Shown: positions 54,157 through 62,804, counted from the first letter of the stretch. The stretch is DNA of 64,000 bases from Gaiellasilicea sp963705515 (GCA_963705515.1 CAVPJV010000008.1:496001-560000); one strand, 5' to 3'. Made by a program: numbers and translations. Notes: generated by a model not told the origin, from the sequence alone.

Positions 54157-54876
54157 TCAGTGCTGCTCGGCGTCCGCGTCGGTCTCGGGCTCGCCGTCCG
54201 CCTCGACGGCCGGCTCGGCGGCTGCTGCTGCAGCGGGCTCGGCCTCCGGGTCGGCGGCTGCCTCCGCCTCGGCGTCGGGCGCCGCGGCGACCTCCTCCTC
54301 GGCGGCGAGCTCGGCCTCGAGGATCTCCTCGGCCTCGGCCCGGTGCGCCTCGGCCTCGGCCTCCTTGGCCGCCTCGGCCTCGGCCTCCGCCGCCTCCATC
54401 GCGGCCAGCTCCTCCTCGGGCGGCAGCTCGCCGCCCTCGGGGACGACCAGCGTCTTCACCTCGACGGTGACGTCCTCGAAGATCTGGATCGGGATCGAGT
54501 AGCGGCCGATCCGGCGGATCGAGTCGGTGCCGATCTTCTTCCGGTCGACGCGGATCTTGCGCGTGCGCCAGAGCTCGTCGGCGATGTCGGTGGTCGTCAC
54601 CGAGCCGAAGAGCGCACCGGTCGGCCCCGACTTGACGTCGAAGCTGAGCACGGTCTTCCGGAGCACGTCGGCGATCTCGTTCGCCTGCTCGACCGAGCGC
54701 GCCTCGTGCCGGGCGCGCTGGTCGTCGAGCCGCTTCAGCTCGGCGACGCGGCCGGCAGTGGCCGGCTCGGCCAGCTTGCGCGGGAGGAGGAAGTTGCGCG
54801 CGTAGCCGCGGGCGACGTTCACGACCTCGCCGCGCAGCCCCAGCTTGTCGACGTCGCTGAGCAGGATGACCTCCAT
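54157..54876 (-). CDS. rplI: Large ribosomal subunit protein bL9 with acidic C-terminal extension
   Basis: 239 aa. The first 148 residues are standard bL9: MEVILLSDVDKLGLRGEVVNV, RGYARNFLLPRKLA, the connecting helix and LFGSVTTTDIADEL ... IQIFEDVTVEVKTLVVPEG. The last 90 residues are an Ala/Glu-rich low-complexity tail (LPPEEELAAMEAAEAEAEAA ... DADAEQH). Start overlaps the rpsR stop (TGATG). The tail is unusual in length. Confidence 0.95.
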   Translation of the reverse strand: MEVILLSDVDKLGLRGEVVNVARGYARNFLLPRKLAEPATAGRVAELKRLDDQRARHEARSVEQANEIADVLRKTVLSFDVKSGPTGALFGSVTTTDIADELWRTRKIRVDRKKIGTDSIRRIGRYSIPIQIFEDVTVEVKTLVVPEGGELPPEEELAAMEAAEAEAEAAKEAEAEAHRAEAEEILEAELAAEEEVAAAPDAEAEAAADPEAEPAAAAAAEPAVEADGEPETDADAEQH

Positions 54877-55142
54877 CAGCGCGGCTCCACGTAGGGCAGG
54901 AGCGCCATCTCGCGCGCCCGCTTGACCGCGACCGCGACCTGCCGTTGGTGGCGCCGGCAGGCACCGGTGATGCGGCGGTTGCGGATCTTCCCCTTCTCCG
55001 AGATGTAGCGCCGGAGCTGGTTCAGGTTCTTGTAGTCGACCTCTTCGACCTTGTCCTTGCAGAAGAGGCAGCTCTTCCGCCGCCCGGGGGCGAGCGAGGA
55101 GCCGGGACGCTTGCGCGTCTGCTGGGTTTTCGGCTGTGCCAT
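54876..55142 (-). CDS. rpsR: Small ribosomal subunit protein bS18
   Basis: 88 aa from ATG 55142; a TTG just before is less likely. Contains KSCLFCKDKVEEVDYKNLNQL, RRYISEKGKIRNRRITG, ACRRHQRQVAVAVKRAREMALLPY. It keeps CxxC...C (C+ type, zinc-binding). Between ssb and rplI. Confidence 0.96.
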   Translation of the reverse strand: MAQPKTQQTRKRPGSSLAPGRRKSCLFCKDKVEEVDYKNLNQLRRYISEKGKIRNRRITGACRRHQRQVAVAVKRAREMALLPYVEPR

Positions 55143-55151
55143 CAATGTCTC

Positions 55152-55592
55152 CTAGAACGGGATGTCGTCGTCGGCCGCAGCCGCGGGGAAGTCGGCGGAG
55201 GCGCTCTGCGCCGCGCCCTGGGGGACGAACTGCTGGCCGCCGCCCTCGCCGCCGCCGTCACGGCTGCCGAGGAACTGGACGTTGTCGGCGACGACCTCGA
55301 CCGCCTGCCGCTTCGTCCCGTCCTGGGCGTCCCACTCCCGCCACTCGAGGCGGCCCTGAACACCCACCGGCCGACCCTTGGCGAGGTACTGCGCGCAGTT
55401 CTCGCCCTGGGCGCCCCAGACGGTGATGTCGAAGTAGTTCGGCTTGTCGGCCCAGTTGCCGGTCTCGTCCTTGCGGCGCGAGTTGACGGCCAGGCGCAGC
55501 GAGCAGACGGCCATCCCCGACGGGGTGTGGCGCAGCTCCGGGTCGCGCGTCAGGTTGCCGACGAGGACGACGCTGTTGATATTCGCAGGCAT
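55152..55592 (-). CDS. ssb: Single-stranded DNA-binding protein
   Basis: 146 aa. OB fold with NSVVLVGNLTRDPELRHTPSG, FDITVWGAQGENCAQYLAKG and GRLEWREWDAQDG, a Gly/Gln-rich linker, and the acidic tip DDDIPF that recruits partners. Start overlaps the rpsF stop (TAATG). Confidence 0.96.
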   Translation of the reverse strand: MPANINSVVLVGNLTRDPELRHTPSGMAVCSLRLAVNSRRKDETGNWADKPNYFDITVWGAQGENCAQYLAKGRPVGVQGRLEWREWDAQDGTKRQAVEVVADNVQFLGSRDGGGEGGGQQFVPQGAAQSASADFPAAAADDDIPF

Positions 55593-55963
55593 TACTCCTC
55601 CTCCAGCGAGCTGTCGATCGGTTCGGCGACATCCTCGCGCGCCGGCCCGCCCACCGCTACTGGCTGGGTCGAACCAGGCTTGTAGCGACGGGTGGCCAGG
55701 TGCCGCATCACGTCATCGTCGATCTTGAGCACGCGCGCGATCTCGTCGAGCGTGTCACCGTCGGCGCTGAACGAGAGCAGGTGGTAGACGCCGTCGCCCT
55801 TCTTGTTGATCTCGTAGGCGAGCTTGCGGCGGCCCCATGCATCCTGGCCGTCCCACGTTCCCCCGCCCTTCTCGACGAGATCGCGTGTGCGCTTGACGAT
55901 CTCCTCCTGCCGCTCCTCGGGCAGGTCGGGGTCCAGCATGAGCAGAATCTCGTAGTCGATCAC
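55592..55963 (-). CDS. rpsF: Small ribosomal subunit protein bS6
   Basis: 123 aa from GTG 55963, with AAGGAG nine bases upstream. MIDYEILLMLDPDLPEE, GGGTWDGQDAWGRRKLAYEINKK, VYHLLSFSAD, VMRHLATRRY, and an acidic C-terminal tail. Leads the rpsF-ssb-rpsR-rplI operon. Confidence 0.95.
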   Translation of the reverse strand: MIDYEILLMLDPDLPEERQEEIVKRTRDLVEKGGGTWDGQDAWGRRKLAYEINKKGDGVYHLLSFSADGDTLDEIARVLKIDDDVMRHLATRRYKPGSTQPVAVGGPAREDVAEPIDSSLEEE

Positions 55964-56105
55964 GTTCCCGGTCTCCTTCCGTCGGGCTTCCCCTGGTCTT
56001 AGGCGGCCTCGCCGGCAAGCGTGAGCGGGAACGGCGCACGCGAAGACGAGGCAGGAAGCGGCCGACAGAGTAGCATCCCGCCGCCCCCGGCCGGCTACGC
56101 CTCCC

Positions 56106-56187
56106 GGCCGGCGGAGCCGGCCTCCGGCGCTGCCTCGTGCCGCTCGCGGCGCTCCGGCCGGCGGCCCGTACCGCCGTACTGTTCCAC
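56106..56187. repeat. Intergenic palindromic repeat, copy 2
   Basis: In the gap upstream of rpsF. Bases 56106-56129 are identical to 13891-13914 and the next eight match at six positions (same GCCTCG). The downstream part has the same order of elements: GC-rich arms around GTAccgccgTAC then ACTGT, against GTATG-TC-CATAC-TGT in copy 1. Apart from this element I see nothing in the 287-base gap 55964-56250. Confidence 0.55.
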
Positions 56188-56250
56188 CGGCCTACGCACC
56201 GCGAGCGACACGCCTGGAGCGGCGGGGAGCGTCGCGTAGGATCTGTGGTC

Positions 56251-56592
56251 ATGGGACGGCTGCTCACCGGCCTCGGCGGCGCGCTCGGGCTCGCCTGGCT
56301 CTGGCGCTTCCTCACGCGCGAGCGGGCTCAGCCCGAGGCACCGAAACCCGACCCCGCCGCGGAGCTGCGCGAGAAGCTCGCCCAGGCCCGCGAGGCTGCC
56401 GACGACCGGGACGAGTTCGACGCGTCGGAGGGTCAGCCGGTCGACGAGATCGAGCGGACGCCCCCGGCCGCGGAGCCCGAGACGTCGCCCGACCCTGAAG
56501 CGTCGGTCTCGCTCGACGAGCGCCGTCGCGCCATCCACGAGAAGGCACAGCAGGCGCTCGGCGAGATGGGCCAGCTCGGCCGCGACGACTAG
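56251..56592 (+). CDS. Small membrane-anchored acidic protein
   Basis: 113 aa from ATG 56251. One N-terminal membrane segment (LLTGLGGALGLAWLWRFL) then a charged, partly coiled-coil tail (AELREKLAQAREAADDRDEF, RRRAIHEKAQQALGEMG). Function unknown; it precedes another membrane protein on the same strand. Confidence 0.65.
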   Translation: MGRLLTGLGGALGLAWLWRFLTRERAQPEAPKPDPAAELREKLAQAREAADDRDEFDASEGQPVDEIERTPPAAEPETSPDPEASVSLDERRRAIHEKAQQALGEMGQLGRDD

Positions 56593-56663
56593 CCCGTCCG
56601 CCCGGCCGCACGGAAAAATCGGCCTGAGCAGGCTTCTTCGCTCCGGCGGCATACTTCAGAGAG

Positions 56664-57362
56664 ATGAGCAAGCTGCCCCAGACGGACGATCTGCCCCGGG
56701 CGGGCGAGGGGTACGACGCAGAACGCGTCGAGGAGGCGTTCAACGCCTTCGCCGATCGCGTGCGCGAGCTGGAGGCGGTCGCGGGCGAGCTGCGCGCCGA
56801 GCTGAAGTCGCTGCGCGCGGAGCGGTCCGCGCCGCCGCCGGTGCGCTTCGACGACGAGCATTGGCCGGCCGAGCCCGGCGCCCACCCGTCGCCCGACTGG
56901 GTCGCGGCGGTGCCGCCGCCGCTCGCGCGCGGCTTCACGGTGCCGCGGCTCGCGCTCGAGGCGCTGTTCCTGCTCCTCGTCGCCCTCTTCGCCGGCCTCG
57001 CCGACCTCTCCACCGAGTGGATCGTGCTCGTGATGGTCGCGGCCTGGACGCTCGTCGTCCTCTCCGAGTGGGCCGCCGCGGCGAAGCGCGCGCGCTGGCA
57101 TCTCGACGAGATCCCGCCGCCGCTCGAGGCGGAGGCCGCGGACACGACCGGACCGTGGGACATGCCGATCGTGCAGGCAACCGTGGTCGAGTCCGGCCCG
57201 GATCCGGAGTCGAAGACGATCGTGACGAAGCTGCCTGCAGACCCGGCCGAGGAGGAACGGGTGGCCGGAGAGACGACCCAGACTCCCAAGCGCCGCCGCG
57301 GCCTTCGGCGGCGGCGGCAGCAGCCCGCCGAGGCCGGGGCCGCCGATCCCTGGGAGGCGTGA
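56664..57362 (+). CDS. Membrane protein with N-terminal coiled coil
   Basis: 232 aa. Residues 15-55 form a coiled coil (ERVEEAFNAFADRVRELEAV), two membrane helices at about 95-140 (LALEALFLLLVALFAGLADL; WIVLVMVAAWTLVVLSEW), then a soluble tail ending in KRRRGLRRRRQQ. No known family. May work with the small anchored protein upstream in the cell envelope. Confidence 0.68.
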   Translation: MSKLPQTDDLPRAGEGYDAERVEEAFNAFADRVRELEAVAGELRAELKSLRAERSAPPPVRFDDEHWPAEPGAHPSPDWVAAVPPPLARGFTVPRLALEALFLLLVALFAGLADLSTEWIVLVMVAAWTLVVLSEWAAAAKRARWHLDEIPPPLEAEAADTTGPWDMPIVQATVVESGPDPESKTIVTKLPADPAEEERVAGETTQTPKRRRGLRRRRQQPAEAGAADPWEA

Positions 57363-57431
57363 GCTCCTCGCGGCCGTCGGTGCGGCCTGGGCGGGCGGCC
57401 TGCTCGCCGGCGACTGGGGCCGCGGCGTGAT

Positions 57432-58067
57432 CTATCGGATCAGGAAGCGCTGAGCGCCGCGGGCGAGCGCGCCCGCGAGCTGCTGCTGGTACGCCGCACT
57501 GCGCAGGAGCGCGGACTCGCGTGGGTTGGACATGAAGCCCGTCTCGACGAGCACCACCGGCACGTCGGCCCAGTTGAAGCCGGTCAGGTCGGCGCGCTCG
57601 ACGACGCCGAGGTTCCGTGCTCCGGTTGCTGTGACGAGCTCGCTCTGGAGCAGCCGCCCCGCCCGGCGGCTGGCGCCGTAGACGTCGCTCGTCCAGCCCC
57701 CGCGCCGCGCAGGCACGAGCGTCGAGATCCCGTGGACGCCGGGATCGGTCGAGCCGTCGGCGTGGATGCGGATCATCAGCGCCGCGCCGCGGGCATTGCA
57801 GAAGCGCGCTCGCTCGCGGTTGCCGCCGCGGTAGCCGAGGCCGTCGCGGGTCATCGCGACCCGGTAGCCGCGGGCGCGAAGAAGCGCTCGCGTCCTCCGA
57901 GCGATCGCGAGCGCCACCGGCGCCTCACCGGCTGCGCCGCCCGGGTCCTTGATCTTCAGCTGCGACGAGCCGGGGCCGATCGGCTCCAGTTGCCGGCCGA
58001 TCTCCGGCGCCGTGCCGTGACCGGGGTCGAGGCAGACGAGCGCGGCGGCGGCGATCTCGGCGAGCAC
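57432..58067 (-). CDS. N-acetylmuramoyl-L-alanine amidase (Amidase_3)
   Basis: 211 aa from GTG 58067, two bases after the AKR stop. Zinc amidase fold: VCLDPGHG (His), RERARFCNARGAALMIRIHADGS (metal His), and VLVETGFMSNPRES (catalytic Glu). The short N-terminus LAEIAAAALVC is a weak signal at best. Cuts peptide stems from peptidoglycan during division or remodelling. Confidence 0.87.
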   Translation of the reverse strand: MLAEIAAAALVCLDPGHGTAPEIGRQLEPIGPGSSQLKIKDPGGAAGEAPVALAIARRTRALLRARGYRVAMTRDGLGYRGGNRERARFCNARGAALMIRIHADGSTDPGVHGISTLVPARRGGWTSDVYGASRRAGRLLQSELVTATGARNLGVVERADLTGFNWADVPVVLVETGFMSNPRESALLRSAAYQQQLAGALARGAQRFLIR

Positions 58068-58069
58068 CG

Positions 58070-58985
58070 CTAGAGGAGCGAACGGAGCTCGGCGAGCTGC
58101 GCTTCCGTCGGCTCCCACGCGCCCGCGGCGGCGTTTGCGCGCACCTGCTCCGGCTTCGTCGCGCCGGCGATCACCGACGCGACGCCGGCCACCGCGGCGA
58201 GGCCGCCGATCGCGACCTCGAGCAGCGAGGCGCCGTGGCGCTCCGCGAACTCCCGCAGCCGCTCGACGGTGTCGAGGTCCGCGTCGTCGAGCTCACGCCC
58301 GGCCAGGCGGGTGCCGTCGGGCGCCGGCTCGCCCTTCACGTACTTGCCGGTGAGCAGGCCGCTCGCAAGCGGGAAGTAGGGGATGAAGCCGACCCCGAGC
58401 CGGCGGCAGGTTGGAAGCAGCTCCTGCTCGACGCTGCTGTCGGAGCCAGGAGTACTCGCTCTGCTCGGAGACGAACGGCGTCAGCCCTCGTTCTGCGGCG
58501 ATCGCCGCCGCCTCCTCGACCATCGCCGGGGTGAAGTTCGAGGAGCCGATCGCGCGCACCGTCCCCTCCTGGACGAGCTCGTGCAGAGCTTCGAGCGTCT
58601 CGCCGAGCGGCGTGACGCCGTCGGGGCGGTGGTACTGGTAGAGGTCGATCCGGTCCGTCTGCAGGCGCCGCAGCGAGTTCTCGACCGCTTTGCGGATGTA
58701 CGTGCGCGTGGCGCGGGCCGTCTCGCCGTCGCCGAGGTCGTGGCCGAACTTCGTCGCCAGCACGACCTGATCCCGCCGGCCGGCGAGCGCGCGGCCGATG
58801 ATCTCCTCGCTGCCGCCGCGGTTGCCGTAGACGTCGGCCGTGTCGAAGAAGGTGACGCCGGCGTCGAGTGCCGCGTCGATCACGGCGCGCGCGGCCGGCT
58901 CGTCGATGCGGCCGCCGAAGTTGTTGCAGCCGAGACCGACGACGGTCACCTCGAGGTCGGAGCTGCCCAGGCGGCGCGTGCGCAT
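58070..58985 (-). pseudogene. Aldo/keto reductase, frameshifted
   Basis: ATG 58985. AKR catalytic set: FFDTADVYGN (Asp, Tyr), LATKFGHD (Lys) and YQYHRPD (His). After EQSEYSWL an extra C near 58441 shifts the frame; removing it gives DSSVEQELLPTCRRLGVGFIPYFPLASGLLTG and continues to the normal end (ELRSLL). About 305 residues. NADPH-dependent reduction of an aldehyde or ketone; substrate unknown. One insertion, as in the other frameshifted genes. Confidence 0.83.
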
Positions 58986-59005
58986 CCGGGCACACTAGTC
59001 GCACG

Positions 59006-59558
59006 ATGAGCCGAGGAGACGGAAAGAAGTCGCTGCACGATGTGCTGCGCGCGCGGCGGGAGGCCCCGTCGCTGCTCAGCCCTGCCGAGGCGGCGCAGCG
59101 CGAGGCGGCGAGACGCCGCGAGGAGGTCGAGGCCGAGGCGGCGGCCGCGCTCGAGCGCTGGCGCGACGGCCGCTCCCCCGACGCGCGCGGGAAGCTCGCG
59201 CCCGAGACCTACAGCGCTCTCTTCCGGCTCAGCGAGGGCGCGTACGAGGCGACGGGCCACTGGGCACGGCGGGCGAAGGCGCAGCTCGCGCTCGCTCCCT
59301 CGTGCGAGGTCGAGCGCTGCCGGGCCGAGACCGGGGTTGCCGCGCGGCACCTGACGCACGCGACGCTCGGTGACAGAGGAGCCGGGCCGCGACCTGATCA
59401 CGCTCTGCGACGGCTGCCACCGGCGCGCGCAGAAGCTCGGCCGCGAGCTCGGGCGGGTCCCGCGCCGCAAGGAGATCGTCGGCCTCGATCCCAGGCGTCC
59501 GCTCTACGAGCCGGCGGACATCGCCGCGCTGAAGGCGAAGTACGGAGGCGAGGGCTGA
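59006..59558 (+). pseudogene. HNH-like zinc protein, frameshifted
   Basis: ATG 59006. A helical N-terminal half (LHDVLRARREAPSLLSPAEAA, EEVEAEAAAALERW) precedes a Cys/His cluster: CEVERC ... HLTHATLG, one extra base near 59370, then EEPGRDLITLCDGCHRRAQ. Restored, C-x3-C...H...CxxCH is the HNH-type zinc layout. About 183 residues. Possible nuclease or DNA-binding protein. Confidence 0.68.
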
Positions 59559-59575
59559 GGGAGAAGAGGTGAAGC

Positions 59576-59605
59576 GTGGGGGGCGCTTTGGCGGCCACCC
59601 CCCAC
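59576..59605 (+). terminator. Hairpin after the HNH-like gene
   Basis: GTGGGGGG (59576-59583) pairs with CCCCCCAC (59598-59605), with an inner CGC-TTTG-GCG, 18 bases after the stop of the HNH-like gene. No T-run. Acts as probable terminator. Confidence 0.55.
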
Positions 59606-59625
59606 TGCTTCGGAAGGAGCTCTAC

Positions 59626-59661
59626 ATGGACAGCTGCGGCACGGCCCACGGAACTCGCTAG
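59626..59661 (+). CDS. Possible 11-codon peptide ORF with strong ribosome site
   Basis: ATG 59626 is preceded by GGAAGGAGC with about seven bases of spacing. It reads MDSCGTAHGTR and stops at TAG 59659. Either a very short peptide or the first codons of a gene cut by mutation. The strong Shine-Dalgarno is the only support. Confidence 0.25.
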   Translation: MDSCGTAHGTR

Positions 59662-59934
59662 TTCTCACCTCATCGGCGCGTAGGACCCGATGCTTGAGGT
59701 CCTAGGACCTGCAGACGTCCCTCGATCGAGTGATTCTTGCCTGGCGCAGCGCAGGGCGCTTTCGGGGCGGCCTGACTCGGAGACGGCGTGTTCAGCTGCC
59801 GAGGTAGGCGCCGAAGGTGCCCTGGATCCAGGTCAGGCTCCAGCTGCGATCGACGCGGAAGACACCGCCCGTGCCGGCGCAGTTGCCGTTGACGGCGTAC
59901 AGGCACGAATCTGCCACGATCGAGGCAGAACGAA

Positions 59935-60009
59935 CGGCCCCGGAGTCGAAGCACGAGCAGCCGTGTCGGGTTCGAGGCAGCACGAAGCACCGGGCCGATT
60001 TTGAAGACC
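59935..60009 (-). repeat. Partial copy of the 3' half of tRNA-Sec
   Basis: Two blocks match the intact gene at 62712-62804: 59935-59950 equals 62717-62732 (16 of 16, T-arm and acceptor 3' side) and 59989-60009 equals 62756-62776 (21 of 21, anticodon loop and its 3' side). The variable-arm part between is longer and diverged; the D arm and 5' acceptor are absent. This is what an att-site duplication from tRNA-gene integration looks like. Confidence 0.7.
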
Positions 60010-60165
60010 AGGAACGGGGGTGCGACCATCCGGATCCGCAACGCCTGGTCCTTCCAAGCGCGGCGTCCGGGAATGCGTTCTGAGGCCGTAGCCAACCGAG
60101 GTGAAGGCGCGCCGCAGCGGCGTGAGCGGGCGGCGGATCAGGGCCGGCAGCGTGCCGGTACGGGG

Positions 60166-61920
60166 TCACGGCCATAGCGCGAGCACCGCCCGGATGCGGT
60201 TCGCGGCCGTGATCAGATCGGCTGCATCGGCAGGCGCGATCACCTTGGCCGGCAGCACGCGCACCTCGGCAACGAAGACACCGAGGACCGCACTGGCCAG
60301 TTTCGGCTGTCCGCGCGCGAGCGCCCCCTGTGCCGCTCGCAACTCGAGGTCGAGGCTGCGCGCCACGAGCGGTCGCAGCCCGAGCGACGCGACCTGGGTG
60401 CGCAGCAACGTGAGCTGCTCGCGGCGCCGCGGACTGCACGACGAAGCTCGCGGTCGCCTGTCGATGCTGGTGGCGGTCGTCACGTCCGTCGTCTCGCCGA
60501 TCGTAGGTCAGACAGCGCCGACCGACGCGCGGTGTGGCAGGTCGCGATTGACGACGGTCAGGCCGGTCTCCACGGACACGTACAGTCGATCGCCGGCACG
60601 GTTCACCGCGATCACGTCGGGTCGCAGCGGGCGGCCGTGCCCGCAGCCGTCGCGTCGTGTCGGCGACCACTTCGAGGCAGCGATCCAGCGTCGGTCGCCC
60701 GTGGAAGCGTCGCGCGCGAAGACGGCATCGTTCGAGTCGATGACGCGCGAAGAGCGTCCTGTTGTCCGGCGACAGCGTCAGGGCGATCGGGCTGGCGACA
60801 CCCTCGCCTGGGGTGCACGACCTCGTCTCGGCGTCCTGCAGGATGCAGCCTTGTTGCCTGAGCAGCCCTGTCTCGACGTCGCGACGAACGTGAGCACCGC
60901 CGCTCGCGGCGGCGCCGATGTACACGTGCCGCCCGTCGGCCGAGACGGCGACGCGGCTGCTCCGCGCAGCGCGTCGCCCGTCGTGCAGAGTCGGTCGTGA
61001 CCGTCGTCGCTGATGCAGCCGAGCTGCGTAGGAGCCGGGGTCACGTCGCGCGCGAACATGACGACGGCGTTGGACTCATGGCGCCCGCGACGGCGTTGTT
61101 GCCGTCGGGCTGAAGACCGACGCTGAGGCGCTACTCAGCGCGCGTGCGCGGTGCACGTCGCGACGAGCGCACGCAGCCGTCCTGCCGCAGGCGGCGTCGT
61201 TTGGTTCCGTTCGAAGATGGCGATGCCGCCCGAGTGAAGGACGCCGCGTATACGACCTTCCGCCTGGGCAACCCAGGGCCTGGCGCCGCCGAGCGAGATA
61301 GTCGTGGCGCAGTCACCGTGGTTCCGTGATGCCGCCGGTCGCGGTCGCGGAGACGCAGTTCCGCCGCGTGAGTCATCGCCGGTCGCCTGGTCGCGTGCGA
61401 AGACCGACGTGATGCTCCCGGGCGTGAGGTCGTACTGCCCGGTGAAATCAGTCGACCACACGCCGTTGCTGTCGGTTTTTGCCCAAATGCCCAAGTTGAC
61501 AGGGCGGACGCTCCCGAGCACATCGGAGCCCGGGTCCGCTGTCCCACGCATGATCTCGGTCGCCGGATTCACATCGGTGATCGAGATGTCTCGGACGGTG
61601 TGTGTCTTCGTGATCACCGTCGGTCACGGTGATGAACCATCCCGGCCGGAGGCCTGGGAACACCTGGTCTCCGAGGAAGCCGCCGCTCGCGTCCGTGGCG
61701 AGGGTCAACTCGATGTCCGGAGACGCGCCCGTGCCGGGATCGTCGGCGGTAACCGTCAGATTCACCCCAGCGGGCCAGAAGGATCCGACGAGGCCGTTCC
61801 AGTCCAGGGTCACCCCGAAATGCCCAGCTGAGGTCGCGCTGGTCGAGGCCGCGCCCGGCACGGCCACGACGGCGGCGAACGCCATCAGGAGGCCCGCAGG
61901 AGGCCGAGCGGACCATCGTG
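60166..61920 (-). pseudogene. Decayed secreted beta-propeller protein
   Basis: Reading the minus strand across frames: signal peptide near 61915-61850 (GLLMAFAAVVAVPGAAST), an Ig-like part (NLTVTADDPGTGASPDIELT; after a shift DISITDVNPATEIMRGTADP), propeller blades (GCISDDGHDRLCTTGDAL; ALTLSPDNRTLFAR; VIAVNRAGDRLYVSVETGLT) and a helical C-terminal end (LELRAAQGALARGQPKLASA ... LITAANRIRAVLALWP, FIMAH-like). At least four frame breaks interrupt it. The C-terminal helical part alone is an open frame at 60166-60483. Such lactonase-like surface proteins are common in Thermoleophilia. Bases 59793-59930 also encode a protein-like tail (FRVDRSWSLTWIQGTFGAYL). Confidence 0.6.
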
Positions 61921-62097
61921 CCGAGCACCGTCAGCGTCGACGTGTCGCGATGGGCGGGCCAGACGGTGCGCCTGCGCCTCGCCGCCACCGACAACGCGAG
62001 GTCCACGCGCGCCGGCGTGGACGACAACCGGTTCGAGCCGATCGGCGCGAACGCGGAGGCCGGATCGAGCTGCTCAACCCATCAGGGGCGCGCGTGA
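61918..62097 (+). pseudogene. Fragment of a secreted beta-domain protein
   Basis: 59 codons from GTG 61918 reading VSVDVSRWAGQTVRLRLAAT and AGVDDNRFEPIG, the pattern of a C-terminal jelly-roll-like domain of actinobacterial secreted proteins. No upstream gene body is present on this strand; it overlaps the start of the decayed propeller gene head to head. A remnant. Confidence 0.4.
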
Positions 62098-62299
62098 GCA
62101 TCGGGGCCACGCTGACCGAAGCGGACGCGATCGGTGCTTCGACCTGCGCCGAAGCCTCGCCGCAACAACAGGTGGCGCGCCGAGCGCCGGCCGACGTGCG
62201 CTTCGGGGACGACGCGCGCGCCGTCCGCGCGACGGTTGGACACCGTGGCGCGTCGCCGCGGCTCGAGCAACAAGTCTGACCGCGGTCGCGAGGATCACG

Positions 62300-62702
62300 G
62301 TCGAGCGGGAGCGCCAGCCGGAAGCTCCGATGTGCGTTGCCGAAGACGGCGATCATGTTCTCGACGTAGGCTCGGACGGCCTGTTGAGACTGACAACGAG
62401 CGGCAGCGCCGATCTCCTCTTCGCGGCGGTCTTCTAGACCCGAGCAGCTCGTATGAGTACCGATAGCTGCTCGTGGTAGTCGTAGCCCCGGATACGGCGG
62501 CGACGTGACGATCCCGGTGGGCCTCATAGGCGTGTAGCGACGCAAGAACTTGATCGCCTCATCGACTGGGCGGCAAGTGCGACTGTGCTTGTGACACCAG
62601 CACGCTCGAGTTGGGGCGTTCGCGGGAAGTCGAGATCGAAACAAAGCTGCGTCCAAAGTGAACTTTTCGAGCCTCTGGCCGTGAGCGGCGAGGGCGCAGA
62701 AA
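62300..62702 (-). pseudogene. DNA methyltransferase remnant
   Basis: Minus strand. VDEAIKFLRRYTPMRPTG is followed by IVTSPPYPG, the catalytic motif IV (TSPPY) of amino-methyltransferases. One base later the other frame gives YDYHEQLSVLIRAARV and a stop. Further on another frame has AVRAYVENMIAVFGNAHRSFRLALPL. Frame breaks and missing SAM-binding regions show it is dead. A methyltransferase beside a tRNA fits mobile DNA. Confidence 0.5.
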
Positions 62703-62711
62703 TGCCTCAAG

Positions 62712-62804
62712 CGGAGCGGCCCCGGAGTCGAACCGAGCAAGCCGTGGGTTGCACGACCGGGCCGATTTTGAAGACCGGCTGGGCCACCGGGCCCGTGCCG
62801 CTCC
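62712..62804 (-). tRNA. selC: tRNA-Sec (selenocysteine, anticodon UCA)
   Basis: 93 nt. The 8-bp acceptor stem GGAGCGGC / GCCGCTCC, D stem GGGCC / GGCCC, anticodon stem CCGGT / ATCGG with loop CTTCAAA (anticodon at 62771-62769), a 6-bp variable arm GTCGTG / CACGGC with loop CAACC, and a T stem CTCGG / CCGGG with loop TTCGACT. Acceptor plus T stem gives 13 bp, the mark of bacterial tRNA-Sec. G73 discriminator; CCA not encoded. It shows that the organism has, or had, a Sec decoding system; selA, selB and selD are outside the window. Confidence 0.93.

Larger units (their letters stand above)
59935..62804. mobile_element. Putative decayed genomic island at selC
   Basis: The stretch between the partial tRNA-Sec copy and the intact selC holds only broken genes: beta-propeller protein, a secreted-domain fragment and a DNA methyltransferase. 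tRNA genes, including selC, are common integration sites. No integrase or excisionase is visible, so this would be a remnant. The boundary assignment is inference. Confidence 0.4.

Noticed and set aside
54160..54894. Plus-strand frame opposite rplI, rich in Leu/Gly/Asp
   Set aside because: Mirror of the Ala/Glu repeats of bL9; no start signal or domain.
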